DNA of 6,730 nt from Cryomorphaceae bacterium (GTDB lineage: Bacteria; Bacteroidota; Bacteroidia; Flavobacteriales; Schleiferiaceae): assembly GCA_003451355.1 (NCBI GenBank), contig DMDX01000015.1, positions 35,008 to 41,737 of the forward strand. Reading direction: 5' to 3'. Below are positions 6,527-6,730 of this stretch, in pieces. The position numbers and the translations under genes were made by a program. Position 1 is the first letter of the stretch. The number at the start of each line of letters is the position of its first letter. The notes under the pieces were generated by a model. It saw nothing but the letters and a program-made list of their open reading frames with translations, was not told the DNA's origin and did no database searches.

Positions 6527-6730
6527 ATGCAGAACATTCTGCGGTTTTTTGTTCGCTACCGCATCGTTCTGAGCTTATTGCTGTTCCAAGTTCTAGGACT
6601 CAGCCTCACCTACGCCCGATCACTGGCGCACGAAAGTATTTTCTGGGCCAATGTACTCGAACGCCAAGCGCAATGGCGCGGTTGGCTGCACGGCTGGGAA
6701 TCCTACCTCGCTCTCGAAGACAAAAACAAG
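6527..6730 (+). CDS. mreC: Rod shape-determining protein MreC, N-terminal part (cut by right edge)
   Basis: Sixty-eight codons run from the ATG at 6527 to the window end without a stop. The product starts MQNILRFFVRYR, then a single hydrophobic helix at about residues 12-30, and then a segment turning periplasmic that ends W-ESYLALEDKNK (58-68). This matches the N-terminus of Bacteroidota MreC: a short cytoplasmic arm, one membrane anchor, then the start of the dimerising coiled coil with a Y-x-x-L-x-x-x-N-like pattern. The beta-rich periplasmic domain lies outside the window. MreC links cytoplasmic MreB to PBP2 and RodA. The 3-base gap after mreB and the conserved mreB-mreC order carry much of the identification, because the fragment itself is not highly diagnostic. 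Confidence 0.9.
   Translation, partial: MQNILRFFVRYRIVLSLLLFQVLGLSLTYARSLAHESIFWANVLERQAQWRGWLHGWESYLALEDKNK

Noticed and set aside
1..6730. Search for CRISPR arrays, tRNA/rRNA genes, insertion sequences, attachment sites, retron or toxin-antitoxin signatures
   Set aside because: No regularly spaced repeats, cloverleaf-like segments, terminal inverted repeats or transposase motifs were seen; nearly all of the window is explained by seven coding regions.

Overview
The window looks like an ordinary chromosomal segment of a Bacteroidota species, most likely in or near the Flavobacteriales. Three lines of evidence support this: the protein sequences (a Bacteroidota-style MreB and a secreted multi-module adhesin of the gliding/type IX secretion kind), the TAnnTTTG promoter octamers ahead of genes, and the absence of a Shine-Dalgarno sequence before all seven start codons. 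The purH-mreB-mreC order also fits that phylum. The housekeeping genes are fairly GC-rich for the group. I see no mobile element, CRISPR array, tRNA or rRNA.

Layout. (1) Bases 1-1703, minus strand: the N-terminal 567 codons of a large secreted protein, with a signal peptide and six Ig/PKD-like modules, cut by the left edge. (2) 1704-1838: an intergenic region holding outward-facing promoter octamers. (3) 1839-2659, plus strand: a two-gene unit, a DgkA-family lipid kinase joined by an ATGA overlap to a GAF-domain protein related to free methionine-R-sulfoxide reductase but lacking one of its three cysteines. (4) 2649-3899, minus strand: a MacB/FtsX-type ABC transporter permease, whose end overlaps the GAF gene tail to tail by 11 bp. 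(5) 3900-3975: a short divergent promoter region between two GTG-started genes. (6) 3976-6730, plus strand: a tight operon of purH (complete), mreB (complete) and mreC (first 68 codons, cut by the right edge).

How the genes relate. purH makes IMP. mreB and mreC build the cytoskeleton and scaffold of the cell-elongation machinery, and the 7-bp and 3-bp gaps imply one transcript. The DgkA kinase acts on lipid alcohols (diacylglycerol or undecaprenol), and its coupled GAF partner may be a redox or ligand-sensing protein. The permease belongs to an export or lipoprotein-handling ABC system whose ATPase is not in the window. The surface protein probably leaves the cell by the type IX route, but the diagnostic C-terminal domain lies outside the window.

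I did not find a convincing new biological system. The points most worth a second look are the altered GAF/fRMsr-like protein coupled to dgkA, the truncated adhesin with its regular cysteine pairs, and the possible leaderless start of dgkA.
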